A stretch of 64,000 nucleotides of DNA from Omphiscola glabra (taxonomy: Eukaryota > Mollusca > Gastropoda > Lymnaeidae), in assembly GCA_964017045.1 (NCBI GenBank), contig OZ024807.1, positions 7,979,481-8,043,480 of the forward strand, in the 5' to 3' direction. The position numbers and the translations under genes are program-made. Position 1 is the stretch's first letter, and every line of letters begins with the position of its first letter. Below, in pieces: positions 48,978 through 60,824 of the stretch. The notes under the pieces were generated by a model. The model did not search any database and was not told where the DNA came from. It saw nothing but the letters and a program-made list of their open reading frames with translations.

Positions 48978-49187
48978 TTATATAATATAGAAATAATGTA
49001 TTATGTATTATATGATATAGAAATAATGTATTATGTATTATATGATATAGAAATAATGTATTATGTATTATATGATATAGGAATAATGTATTATGTATTA
49101 TATGATATAGAAATAATGTATTATGTATTATATGATATAGAAATAATGTATTATGTATTATATGATATAGAAATAATGTATTATGAA
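48978..49187. repeat. 30-bp minisatellite, seven nearly identical units
   Basis: The unit is TATGATATAGAAATAATGTA plus TTATGTATTA. The only internal change I see is one A to G near 49081, so it is very young or actively homogenised. Open frames on both strands are by-products. Confidence 0.93.
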
Positions 49188-49289
49188 ACGTAGGACAGAC
49201 TGAGAGGTGGCGCACGTTTGTTAAAGTCTGAGAATCAGGTGATCTCATTGTCTTTTTAAAAAAAAAAGGGTAATTTAGTTGGATTACGA

Positions 49290-49465
49290 AACAGGAATGT
49301 CTGAGACAGCACAGGCACTACCTGATCACGGCCTGCACCAACACGCTGTATCACGTCAGGACACGCGAGGGAGGGGGGACCAGGTCGCGGAGACGGTGTC
49401 GAACTGCCCTGGCCCCTTGGCGGCAGCTTGCGTCACAGCGAGCTTCTCACCTTTGGGGTCTTAAA
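49290..49465. other. Isolated GC-rich island
   Basis: The segment is markedly richer in GC and CpG than the flanks. The plus frame is open for 61 codons (49279-49464), and another frame is also protein-like. It may be a fragment of a transposable element; I cannot name it. Non-coding AT-rich sequence surrounds it. Confidence 0.35.
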
Positions 49466-49924
49466 AGCTCACACCGAATAAACGTCTTAACATTTATCGT
49501 TAAAAAAACAACAAAAAACAACAAAATGGCAGGCAGACTGGAGAAGGGGTAGGAAGGTAAAGAGTGTGTCGTTCAGACATGAAAATGATTGTGTGAAATC
49601 CTGCAAACATGTTTTAAGGTCACGATCCTTTCGTTCTCGCGATTTCATTGGTTTAAAAAAAATGGCTCTAGCCGAAACAGGTCATACTAAATGTTAAATT
49701 CATCAGGTCATAATGACTTTATTTTTAGAAATGCAATCAATAATTTAAGCACGTTTCGGTACCCCCCCCCCCCGCCCAAACACACACAAACACACACATG
49801 CTTTTTGCCCCTCTAAAACATCACAAAAGAATTAGAGAGAGGGGTATGTACAAGGTTTATGGTTATATATTTAGTTGAGTTTTTCTTAAAAGTTAGAACC
49901 CGTTGACATTGCCCTCTTAATCAC

Positions 49925-49933
49925 CTTATCTTT

Positions 49934-49969
<36 letters not shown>

Positions 49970-50400
49970 TGTCTCTCTCCCTCTTTCTCTTTCTCCCTCT
50001 CTCTCTCTCACCCGAGAGTCAATCTTATATTATTTCCACATCCTTCCTTTCCTCCCACACATTTATCCCACCCCCCCCCCCCGTTTCTCCCTTATCGCCA
50101 AATCCCTTTACATTTCATCTTAACCACCCCTCCCACGCATTAATCAACCTAAACATGCCACTCCTCCCAGTCACCTCCACCCCCCATAATATAACATAAA
50201 TCATGTTCTCCTGAGAGCTCTATATATCCTTTCCTGTATATAAATTGCAACCCCCACCATATCCTTTCCTCTATCCCTACCCTACCCCTATCTACATCTA
50301 TACCATTTCCTTGTCTTCCTCCTTACTGTATCCTTCCCTTTCTCCCTACCATAGCATTGCAGCCCTCCCTACCCATTTCTTGTCTCCTTCCTACCAGACC
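49925..50400. repeat. Pyrimidine-rich tract
   Basis: (CT)n microsatellite at about 49938-50010, then C/T-biased sequence on the plus strand with a C-run near 50070-50083. Confidence 0.8.
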
Positions 50401-51460
50401 CACGCGATTCACTTAAGCATTTGATTTTTAAAAAAATAACTTTAATTTAATGTAAATAAATAGATTCGTTTAATTCTGCTGTAGACTTCTTTTCAATTAC
50501 ATTATAAGGGCACGTGAATGAGAGTACGTTCCCTTGTTGTTGCTTTGAATCTATAAATAACACCTTCGGACAAGAGCAGACAACTCAAACGAGGATTATC
50601 ATGATAAATGGTAAGGGACACACGTCCTTTCGCCACAAGGACGAGGGAAGAGGGAGTAGCTATAACAGCATAGATCTCGTTTCTAAAATATATTAATATC
50701 ATGTTTTATTTATTTTTGCTTTGGAGAGTGAAGATATTAAATACATATTGCATAAGATATTGTTTAGCTTGCAATAAAAAAAAACCACTTAACTTAACAT
50801 ATTGTTTACTTTGCAATGTAAAAAAAAAAAACACAATGAATTGCGCACACATAAAAATGTATCCAAATTAAGAATGTCAAATAAACTTCAAATAAAATAA
50901 TTAAGGGACGCAACTTATGAAAACTTTATTGGCTCAAATAAGAAAAAAATCCCCAATAATTAATTCCTTTAATATTATACATAAGTACCAAGTTCAAGCA
51001 GTGTGGGGAGATAGTGGACAAATGACCATCATCCTTCTTTATTAGTTTTTAATTATTATTATAATATGAAAAAAGAATTTGGAAAATCGATTATATTTCA
51101 TTTTTTAAAAATATTACATCATTTTCATGTTAATAGAATTATGTATTTGATTAAATACCAGCGAAATATTAAAAAGTTTAATAAATGTGTAAAATATATA
51201 TATATATATATAGATAGATATATAAAATATATTCTGTTGTAAAATACTCTCAATATTTTAATTTTAAAAGATACTCTAGAAAAGGGAGATCAGCAAAAGA
51301 AAGTATATCTATAATAATGCGAAGAATTTTTCCCCCTTAAAAATATATTATTTACATTACCTGCACGTATACATATATGTCAAAATCTAAGTACAGCTAA
51401 GTAAAAAAAAAACTTTATCGTGGACATTAAAATATCCGGAAATTACCCCGTTTAAGTATC
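50401..51460. other. Non-coding AT-rich stretch
   Basis: TA/GATA run near 51197-51224. Nothing else seen. Confidence 0.45.
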
Positions 51461-51800
51461 TTAATTATAAAGCTCAGTGCGACTATGCTTGCATGTGCAT
51501 GCGAATGCGTCACTTTCATCATCATCATCATCCTCGTCACCATCATCATCATCATCATGTCCCTTAGTCGTGGACCGTTGGGGCGCCACAGATGACATGA
51601 AAACTATCCTTCTCCATTCCTCTCTGTCTTCTGCACTACGCATAGCATCGACTAGTTTTAGTCCCGTCCTTTCTTTGATGTTACCTTCCCATCTTTTTTC
51701 TCTGTCTTCCTCATCTTCTCCCTCCTCTCGTTGTGCCCTGCATGATTTCTTTTGGCGAGCCCTTGTTTTCTTGTAACGTGGCCATACCACTCAAGTTATC
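51461..51800 (-). mobile_element. Non-LTR retrotransposon C-terminal tail with GAT-repeat 3' end
   Basis: The minus-strand frame 51790-51461 carries KRWEGNIKERTGLKLVDAMR, then REEWRRIV and APQRS, the recognisable end of a LINE polyprotein (the KRWEDNIKEWTGL motif). It runs into a (GAT)n tract at 51513-51558, which is the usual sort of 3' terminus for such elements and explains the acidic Asp run. Strongly 5'-truncated; a probable frame change lies upstream of the motif. Confidence 0.8.
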
Positions 51801-53590
51801 CCTCCCGTTTCTCCGTTATTTTTACACAAGGTAAAAAAATTACAATGGATCAAACACCTATTTTGACATTGTCATTCCAACTGAACCATGGACTGTAATC
51901 GTTTCCTAGGAAGTTTTATTACAATCCCCTTATCCCAAAACCTAAAAAATGTTTAACAAATATTACATAAGTAAAAGTAAAGAAATTTTTAAATTTTATT
52001 AATATCCTCATGGACTCTCATTGGTTGGGATCTCAAAATATTCACCAATATCGGGGCCAGGGGACAATAATGTCATTTTCCCTATGCACTTAATATCACA
52101 TTTTCTTTTTCCAACTGATTTTATTTTTTTAAATGGGATGACTTTCAAATTTTAACTTTGCAATTTAACCAATGAAGTGTTTAGGCTGCATAACTTAGGG
52201 ATCATCATAACGTCACCTTACAGAACATGTACGCAACCACCGCCATTATTTTAGCTTAACTTTTGTTTTAGCGTTTTATTATATAAATAAAAATCTCATT
52301 TTTACAGGTTATCTGAAGGATTAAAGAAAACGTATTATCAAGAAAGATGTATATTGCTAGACGTGAATATAGATATTATCAACGTTTTAAATGTAATATA
52401 CAAGTGTATGGACATGATTTAGCTTTAGAATTTCCCTTGGAATTTTTCCCGGTTTCAGGATTTTAGGCCAATGTGAAACTAAATCAAATGAATGTACTTT
52501 TAAACTAGGACGTTGAGGGGGACAAAAACATACAGCTAACAAATAAAATAACGATATCGTCTGGTCACCCTCTACCCCACCCCCCCCCCCCCCCCCCCGT
52601 CCCCAAACCCCGATTCAGTACTTAATTGCTTTTTTTAACTTCTTGAAGAAAATAAAATCAGTAGACAGAAATGCTAAGACTTTAGTACTAAGGATCGATC
52701 TCGAAAGAAAGCGAAACTAAATCTAAGTTTTCTCATACCTTAGATCAAATATGGCGCCCCAGGTACAATACTATCAACCAAAGCCACACCCAGAGATTGA
52801 ATACTTTATTAGTCTCATTTATTCAGCAAGTTACGTATTTACCAGCGTGCTCCACCAGAGGTCACAAAATCTGCATGATCATTAATTAATGCACTTTTGC
52901 GACTAAAGGAGGTCACTGTTAAGCTTTTTTTTTTTTTTCATACAAAAGAAATAATTTAGTGAAGGTGTCCTGCGTTTACATTGTTTTGGAAAATGTCGAC
53001 TTTTATTATATGTATTTATTTATGTGCTGAAACTGTGTATGTACAATGTTATAAAAAAAAAATAAACCATTTCCATTTGTTTGGATCAGTAAAAGAAACG
53101 TATCTTTTCGTTTACCTTAATGTCGCACGACGCACATGACTAAACATGTCCAGGAGGACAATGAATATGTTTCAATCGTTGAACCGACAGCACTGGTGGA
53201 GCATCAAATCTCAACGACTTTAAGATATCCAAGGCCATTCTACATCAGTGGCGAATCTGATCTCGACGACCTTTAAAAAATTATATTGCCATTCAACTTC
53301 ATTCACGGATAAGCCAAGGTGATGGACCACTGGCCATTGAACAACAGTCGCAGAACGTCCGAATTAAACGCCAGAGGTTGACCGGCACTGGTGATGGACA
53401 ATTTTTTTCCCCTTAACACAAGTGCCAGACAAATATCATCAAATGCCACTATTGGATTAGATTCAGTGATGCACCACGGGCCTTTTAACATAAATGTCAA
53501 TTAAAGCACCACTTTGAAGTGTAACTGTTTTCCAAATATGTTTTTTTTTTGGTTTTAATTTCTCTTCAACCTTTTGATTTCATTCGAAAC
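51801..53590. other. Non-coding stretch
   Basis: C-run at about 52578-52598 and T-run near 52926-52939. About 53130-53500 repeats GATGGA/CACTGG-type wording loosely and may be a very old array. No gene. Confidence 0.45.
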
Positions 53591-54092
53591 ATTGTAGCAC
53601 TCATATTGAAGCGCTCATATTGTAGCACTCATATTGAAGCACTCATATTGTAGCACTCATATTGAAGCACTCATATTGTAGCACTCATATTGTAGCACTC
53701 ATATTGTAGCACTCATATGGTAGCACTCATATTGTAGCACTCATATTGTAGCACTCATATTGTAGCACTCATATTGTAGCACTCACATTGTAGCACTCAT
53801 ATTGTAGCACTCATATTGTAGCACTCATATTGTAGCACTCATATTGTAGCACTCATATTGTAGCACTCATATTGTAGCACTCATATTGTAGCACTCATAT
53901 TGTAGCATTCATATTGTAGCACTCATATTGTAGCACTCATATTGTAGCACTCATATTGTAGCACTCATATTGTAGCACTCATATTGTAGCACTCATATTG
54001 TAGCACTCATATTGTAGCACTCATATGGTAGCACTCATATGGTAGCACTCATATGGTAGCACTCATATTGTAGCACTCATATTGTAGCACTC
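53591..54092. repeat. 14-bp minisatellite, about 36 units
   Basis: Unit ATTGTAGCACTCAT, very uniform, with ATTGAAGC variants at the left end and ATGGTAGC variants near both 53716 and 54025-54050. Not related to the 14-bp array at 11961. Confidence 0.93.
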
Positions 54093-54215
54093 CTGGCCCA
54101 TAAATTTGCCAATATGCATTCTAACGCTCTGTATAAATATTTCATAAAAAGTGTCAAACAACAAAATTCTTATTTTGCTGCCGTTGACGTAACCAGTGTC
54201 AAAGTCAATAGAAAG

Positions 54216-54410
54216 CAGCGGTTCTCAACCTGTGGGTCGCAACCCCTGGAGGGAGGGGGGGTGGGGGATCGAGATACCCTTACGCCTTAAGACCACCGGA
54301 AAAGGGAAATTTATGAAGTAGCAACGAAAACAATTTTATGTTTTGGGGGTCACCACAACATGAGAAACTGTATTAAAGGGTCACGGCGTTAGGAAGGTTT
54401 AGAACCACTG
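54216..54410 (+). mobile_element. SPIN-like hAT MITE, copy 1
   Basis: Begins CAGCGGTTCTCAACCTGTGG and ends AGAACCACTG. The internal words GAAGTAGCAACGAAAA and GGGGGTCACCACAACATGAG are those I know from the SPIN hAT family. The left end is inflated by a G-run. Flanking octamers (ATAGAAAG and AAACAATG) match at only 5 of 8 positions, so the copy is older or has eroded ends. Confidence 0.85.
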
Positions 54411-54954
54411 AAACAATGTTTATCACTTGTTCACATCTTTGTAGCTTCAATAGGGGGGCTGACGTCGTGTTGTCTACAACACAGCATTTCAAAGGCATCC
54501 ATTGATTTTTAATTAGCAGGTCAAAGAAACTAGAAGTGCTTTATAAGGCGGGTGTCCTTTCACGTTTAAAGCAAACGTATTTTAAAACAAACATGGACAC
54601 AAAAGGCTCATATCGGCGTAACTGGTGTAAATAATGACCCGACCCCCAAAAACACACATCTCATCATAAAACATACCAAAACCACGTACATATTTTCTTA
54701 ATGTTTAAATGACCAACAAATGACCAAGGAGTGTATGCAGGTGCCAAATGGCATCGCGTCTTTTTTTTTGTTGTTTTTTTTTTTGAGGTGGGTATGGGGG
54801 GTGGGGTCAAAATTATTAGATCTAAATGATTTGCGAATATTAGATCTAAAAAAAATTTACGATGCATCTAAAACAGTCTATTTTTTTTTTGTCGTTAATC
54901 TTAATTTCTTTAAAAATTGAGTATCCTTTTTGTTGTATCCGTATCTCTTTAAAT

Positions 54955-55155
54955 CAGTTGTTCTTAACTTACAGCTCTCGACCTGTTTGGGGGGTCGAAC
55001 GACCCTTAAACAAGGGTGCCTAAGACCATCAAAAACACATATTTATGAAGTAGCAACGAAAATAAATTTATGGTTTTTTGGGGGGGGGGGGGGTTTTCAC
55101 CATAGCATGAGGAACTGTATTAAAAGGTGCGGCTTAAAGGAAGGTTGAGAACCTG
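54955..55155 (+). mobile_element. SPIN-like hAT MITE, copy 2
   Basis: Begins CAGTTGTTCTTAACTTACAG and ends GGTTGAGAACCTG. The interior has GGGGTCGAACGACCCTTAAA, TAAGACCATC and GAAGTAGCAACGAAAATAA. It is flanked by CTTTAAAT (54947-54954) and CTTTAGAT (55156-55163), an 8-bp target duplication with one change, as expected for hAT. It ends about 180 bp before the start codon of the lectin-like gene. Confidence 0.9.
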
Positions 55156-55255
55156 CTTTAGATGGAGCAGATCGGACCAGAAAAATTCCCCACAACCCTC
55201 TCCCATCCGCCCCCATCCCCCAGAATAAGAAAAAAGTCCCCAGGTCTTACTAGGC

Positions 55256-55263
55256 TATTAAAT
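55256..55263 (+). promoter_or_regulatory. Possible TATA-like element of the lectin-like gene
   Basis: TATTAAAT lies 74-81 bp upstream of the proposed ATG. Only position and composition support it. The whole proximal promoter lies within 180 bp downstream of a SPIN copy. Confidence 0.22.
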
Positions 55264-55336
55264 ATGCAAGTCAAATTATCGCTTGGCATCTTCTCTATGA
55301 AAGCCATATATTCTTACAATAGATCGGGCTGGCCAG

Positions 55337-55403
55337 ATGAAGACAGCAATGGACCTGAGAAGACAGACCACCGTGGTGCTGGCATTCCTGTTAACTTTTC
55401 AAA
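55337..55403 (+). CDS. Exon 1: signal peptide
   Basis: 22 codons plus one base. A basic start (MKTAMDLRRQ) is followed by the hydrophobic core TTVVLAFLLTF; cleavage is likely near FQS. Donor A|GTATGT at 55404. An upstream ATG at 55298 opens a different overlapping frame that would not join the CTLD in frame, so the start chosen is 55337. Confidence 0.75.
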
Positions 55404-58400
55404 GTATGTTTAGAAACTGTAATGGTGTTGGTGGTGCTTTATTATTTCGTTTAATTAATTTTCGTTTACATTTAAAAACACGCTTTGAGTAATTATCCAT
55501 TAATTACATAAAGACAATTTATCGTTGTTGTTAGCATAGCAAGTTATTCAAAATTTAAACATTTTAAAGTAGAAATATTCTTAATTGTTTTCTCTTTATG
55601 GAGTTGAGAGTACCGTAAAAGTACTTGAATGTTTTCGTTCTTCGTGGCTAATGTAACTAGGTTAATCATACGTCTTGGTTTAGAGGCTATGCAGAGCCGG
55701 TTTGATGTTCTGTCCCGGTTTTAAACTATTTTTTTTAAAAGATGAAGCTAAATTAATTTTTTGCTTTCTCTGCTTGTTATTATCATTTACACTGTTAACA
55801 TTTGAACTTGGTCGGGGAATTAAAACACATAGTAAATGTAAATAAGATTAAATTATATGTGTAACGGCTGTTAAGCTCTAGAGCATTTATCACGCAACGT
55901 TTGTTTAGGTGTATGTATATTAGAGGCCTCTTTATATCTTAGAGGCCTCTTTGTATATTAGAGGCCTCTGTAAATTTTTATATTTGATCCTTAAAATCAT
56001 CTTCGTTCTAGGCTCTGTAGAGCACCCCTGTTTCTTCTGGAAGAACGCGCAATATTTTGATGGATTCTGTTATCACATGTCAGATGGAGCTGGAAATTGG
56101 TCTTTCGCCGAGGTAAAGAAATTATTGATTGTGTTTATTACAACCTTGGACAGAATACCCATTTGGAAGACCCTTCCAGACGCTGGAGTCCTTCAAAGCA
56201 AATTAAAAAACTCATCTATTTCGCAAACACCTTCTGGTGTGAAGTTGTCTACCATCTTTTACAGCTAGTTATTATCTCACAGCTTTGTTTTTGTAACGGG
56301 CTTCGAGCCTTTGGGGATGAAGCGTAATTATTATTATTATTAAGGTATCTGTTGTTTAATATTCTATAGTAAACTTGGTATCGATAAAAATATTTTATGC
56401 AAATCATTATTGGTAATTAAGCAAGGGAAAAATTTTTTCTACCAACATTTGATTCTGAGATTTTTGTGTGTGTCTTTTTTGTTTTAAATTACCCTCAGAA
56501 AAAAAAAAAAAAAAAAAAGATTTGTGGAAATAAGTATGCCATAATTGCGTATTCAAATCAATTAAGTACCGAATGATTTAAAGCTTAAAGCCCAAAAGAA
56601 TACTTAAAAAGAAAATTTGACATGTCTGCTGAACACAAACTATAAGAATTCCTACAGGAAATTTTTTTACACCGTCTTCATTCTCCTCCCGTGAGACACG
56701 AAAGCAAGGTTTAATTTCAAAGTACTAGTTTATTGTTATGGACTAACCAAGGATTTAAAATGTAATAAAAACCCGTCCATTGTTATGTGGGAAGTGTTGA
56801 GCTAACGATTTTGACAATTTTCAGTAAACATCAAGCAAAACGGTACAGGGCAAGCAAAATAGAGCAGAGTCAAATAAATCAAAATGTTTTATTTTTTAAA
56901 ATTAGCTATTACGTCGCATAGGAAAATGGTGTCGGTGGGCCGTCATGCACATGGGCTAGACGCCGGGTCTCGAGGCCGCCAGACAGTGCGGCGGCACGCC
57001 GAGAAACTCCCGCCCCCCCTTTTCTAGGGGGGGCGTCCTGTCAACCGAAAACGCTGCGTTTAAAGCGTTCGCAGCCAACTTTCCCAGGGGATTTAGGCGG
57101 GTCGGCTTCCACTCCAGGGTAAATGGAGTTGCGTTACCACCCCCCCCCCCCCGCCGCACAGGGAGTCTTTCGGTTGGGCCGGTAAGATGGGACGAAATGG
57201 TTACATCGAAGAAGCTTTCTCGCGGCTGTTTATTCAGCTATCAGAAAGTTGGCTTCATATCAAGGTTATGCATGTCCCACAGCATTATCATTGCCATAAC
57301 CTACCAAGTATTATCTTCTTTTTTTTTTAATTAAGTGCAATTAAAATTTTAAAATGCTTTAGTTTTTTTTTTTTCTTAAAGTTTCAAAGACGCATTGGAT
57401 GCACCACGTGATTAAAGAAAATTGTCAAGTTCTAACATACCTATCTTCTGTTCACCAGGCCGCTTGCAAGTCTAAATACGGTCAGCTGGCGCATCCAACA
57501 ACTGGAAACAGATCAACATACTTGTCGTACATGTTAATGCTGTCAGCGAAAGGCGAGTGTAAAGCGTCCTAAAATGATTAGCGGATTGTACGTGTGTGTG
57601 TTTGTGTAAGTGTATGTATATGTATGCGTGTGTGTGTGTGTGTTTGTGTGTGTACGTATGTATGTATGTGTGTATTTAAATGCGTATGTATCTGTGTGGG
57701 TTTTGTTTTGTTGCGTGTATTAAAATATATTTGTGTGTGTGTGTGTGTTTGACGTTCTGGAAATTTTAGAGGTGTAAATGACATTAGCTATTCTATCATA
57801 CTAGTTTTTATGACCCGATATTACCGGGATATAGATTGTAGGCATTTTGGGATACTTTCACTCCTACCCTAAACCTTTTTTGAGCTCATGAACCACACGT
57901 ATTTGTCTCTACAAGTTGTAAAGACATGAACAAAACTTAACCCAAAAAAAAAAAGCTATATATCATTTTCAAATTCTTTTATTTTAACGGAATTTGATAA
58001 TTTGATATTTTCATTAAATTTGTACTTAACATTTTGAGTTGATTTTTAGATCATCCTCAGAAAATTGTAAAATAAAGCGTTTTTTTTTAATCTTTAGAAG
58101 TAATTCTTAACCAATTTTCACACCTGTAACAGAATTCAGAGTTGATGTTTTTTAAAATTATTTTGTTTCAAGAAATATTATCAATGTCGTAAAAATTTAC
58201 AGCCACTTTACATTTCCGTAAAGTGGGGACAAACTCATGATTTTATATTTTGAAAGAAAATCTTAACCCATCTATATTCTCGTCTATAATTTGAACAGGG
58301 GAAAGAGTTATATTTTCTTCATTGATATAACATATATTTATTTGTTAAAAGGGAATGTAACACTCTTTCTCAAGACTGTGCTATCATTGGATTTTAAGTT

Positions 58401-60784
58401 ATTGCTATCCACGCAAAAATAGAAGTACCCTAGTAGCCACCCTTGATATGTGTTTACCAAAAGAAGATTAATAATTTATCAAGTTCATTTCGTTAGTCCG
58501 AGGCGTATCTTGTGCTACCTGTGGCAAAATAGAGGTTTCAAATCAGCCCCCCACCCCCCACAGTTTCTAATAAACATTAATAAAAATTTCTTCCACGGGA
58601 TAGTAACCACTCTGCGTAGTCCACCACTGTTTTTATTTTATTTTAGTACCTGATTTTTTTTATTTTTTTACAAGAGTAAAAAATCAGGTACTTAAGGAAA
58701 AAGAACACAGAGTTTTTAAGCCCTTTTGAACCTTGTATAGTTATTTACGAAACGTATTGCCGCATTCAGAAACGTTTTGCGTTAGATCTATTCCATCTTA
58801 AAATTTTTAACTGATTTATTATTGTTCACTCGTTTCAGAGTTCGACTGGTGGATTGGCCGAGACGTAAACGGCGGCGTATCGATACCGTCGTCTCAAAGT
58901 GCCGAGATGCAATACCCAGGCTTGCAGGATACCAGTTACTGTCCATGCATCGCTGCTTCTAGCACAGGGATACAGCTACCGAGCATAAAGAATGAATTGT
59001 GTGGTGAAATGAACCATTTTATCTGTGAAAGATGTAGGTCGCTTTCTGCTCTTTAACTATTTATATCTATGAATTCAGGAAGTTTTTCCTTTTTTTTTCC
59101 CCCTTTCCTTTTTTCTTTTTTTTTTTCGTTAGTAAGAAAAAGTTTGGTTGACATTCGAGGTAAGTTGTAGACACAAAAATTTGCATGAAACCTTTTGACC
59201 TTTGCACTTCTCTCCCGACTGTAAGTTTTTTTTTTAAAGTCCATTTTCGACACACAAAAATTATTCGGGGGCACGATTTTCGACATTTGAAACAGACATC
59301 TCAAGTACAGATATTTTAATGTAACGTTTATTAAAGGAAAGTTTAAATCTTTGAATTTTTTTAAAATGTTTTTTTTTCTTCGTCTATCCAAAAATTGATA
59401 TATGATAAGGTGTTGAAACAAGATCTTTTTTTAAAATTCGTATCTTTATCTATATTCAGATGTGGGATCTCCCTGCGGTGATGGTGAAATATTTGATGGA
59501 TTCTGCTACCAATTTATTCAGAAAAATATGGATTGGACAGAGGCAATGGTAGCTATTTCAGTGCATGACTCATTTACTTTATCTAACTTACGATATTCTT
59601 AACACGGCTTCGTCTATTCTTTTTTATTAAAAACATAAAAAATAGGGGTTTTTTTCTTGGGGGGTTTTTTTTTTTATGGAGGGGGGGGTTTAACAATTTT
59701 TTATTTTAAATAATTTTTTTCGATAAGTACAGTCAAATTCAACTTGAACTGTATCGCAGCCTTCTTTAAGAGATTTTTTGGGGGTTGCATGCCTTTATAA
59801 GTATTTTTTACCATCGAGCGTAAAAATTTTAAAGAGATGCTTTCTAAACTAAACATTTATCATTTAATACGACCACTGGTATTTAGATATAAAGGAAAGT
59901 TTATATATCCACCACTACAGCACAGGGCTTGGCTTATTTTCAAAACTTTAACACAAAGTTATTTGTAGACACCACTGCGTAACCACCACCTTGAAATTGA
60001 CGTCACGTATGGAATGTGTGGTCACTTCTTTTCTGCCCGCCCCTTTCTTGCCTAGGAAAGAGTTTTTCAATGTTTTCCTTTTTTTTTTCTTCAAGAAAAT
60101 TTCCAATACGGAAAAAAGCTCTAGATTTTCTTTACTAGAACGTTCGGATTTTAATTCCTATGTACATCCTACCTGGTTTCTTAGCAGAGAGACTTACCGA
60201 GGGATAGAATTTCTGAGACTTATGGATAGACATTTGAGACATGTGTACTATTGTATAAAAAATAATTAATATTTTTCTTTTGAGCATTGAATTTTTTTCC
60301 AGCTGGCTGTAAGTAGATACACTTTTTTAAATTTGTATACGTATTGAAATTTATCTATACAATACAATAAAATTTAGTATCAATAGCTTTTTTTTTTGTT
60401 GTTTTTTTTTGTTTTTTTTTTTTCACTTTGTTAGATCAGTCTTTTGTTACGTATAGTTTCGTCTACGAGCCAGCTATTAACACAGAGTAAATTTTCAAAA
60501 CAATGACGAATATGTAACAAGAACCTTGGCGTTGAACGATTTGCAACAAAAATACAGTTTAGAATTTTAAAGCGTGAATGCTTTCTTTTATTCGAAGACA
60601 ATACTATATTTAATCATGAATATTATCATTCGCAACCCTCTTTAAAATTAGAACTATGAGTATATACAATTGTCCCAGAAACTTTGAAGCACATTAACTT
60701 CCATCATGTGCACAATAATGTAAGATTACTATTTTATGATGTAAGTACCCTTAACATCTTTTTAAATTAAAAAAAAATTAAGTT

Positions 60785-60824
<40 letters not shown>

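Noticed and set aside
48978..49187. Regularly spaced repeat considered as a CRISPR-like array
   Set aside because: Units are directly adjacent with no unique spacers; the window is eukaryotic.
51513..51558. Acidic Asp-rich protein segment
   Set aside because: It is the read-through of the (GAT)n 3' end of a LINE, not a protein domain.
51477..51776. 99-codon plus-strand Ser-rich frame
   Set aside because: Antisense shadow of the LINE tail and its GAT-repeat end.
55298..55413. Upstream ATG frame overlapping exon 1 of the lectin-like gene
   Set aside because: It lacks a signal peptide and would not join the CTLD exons in frame.
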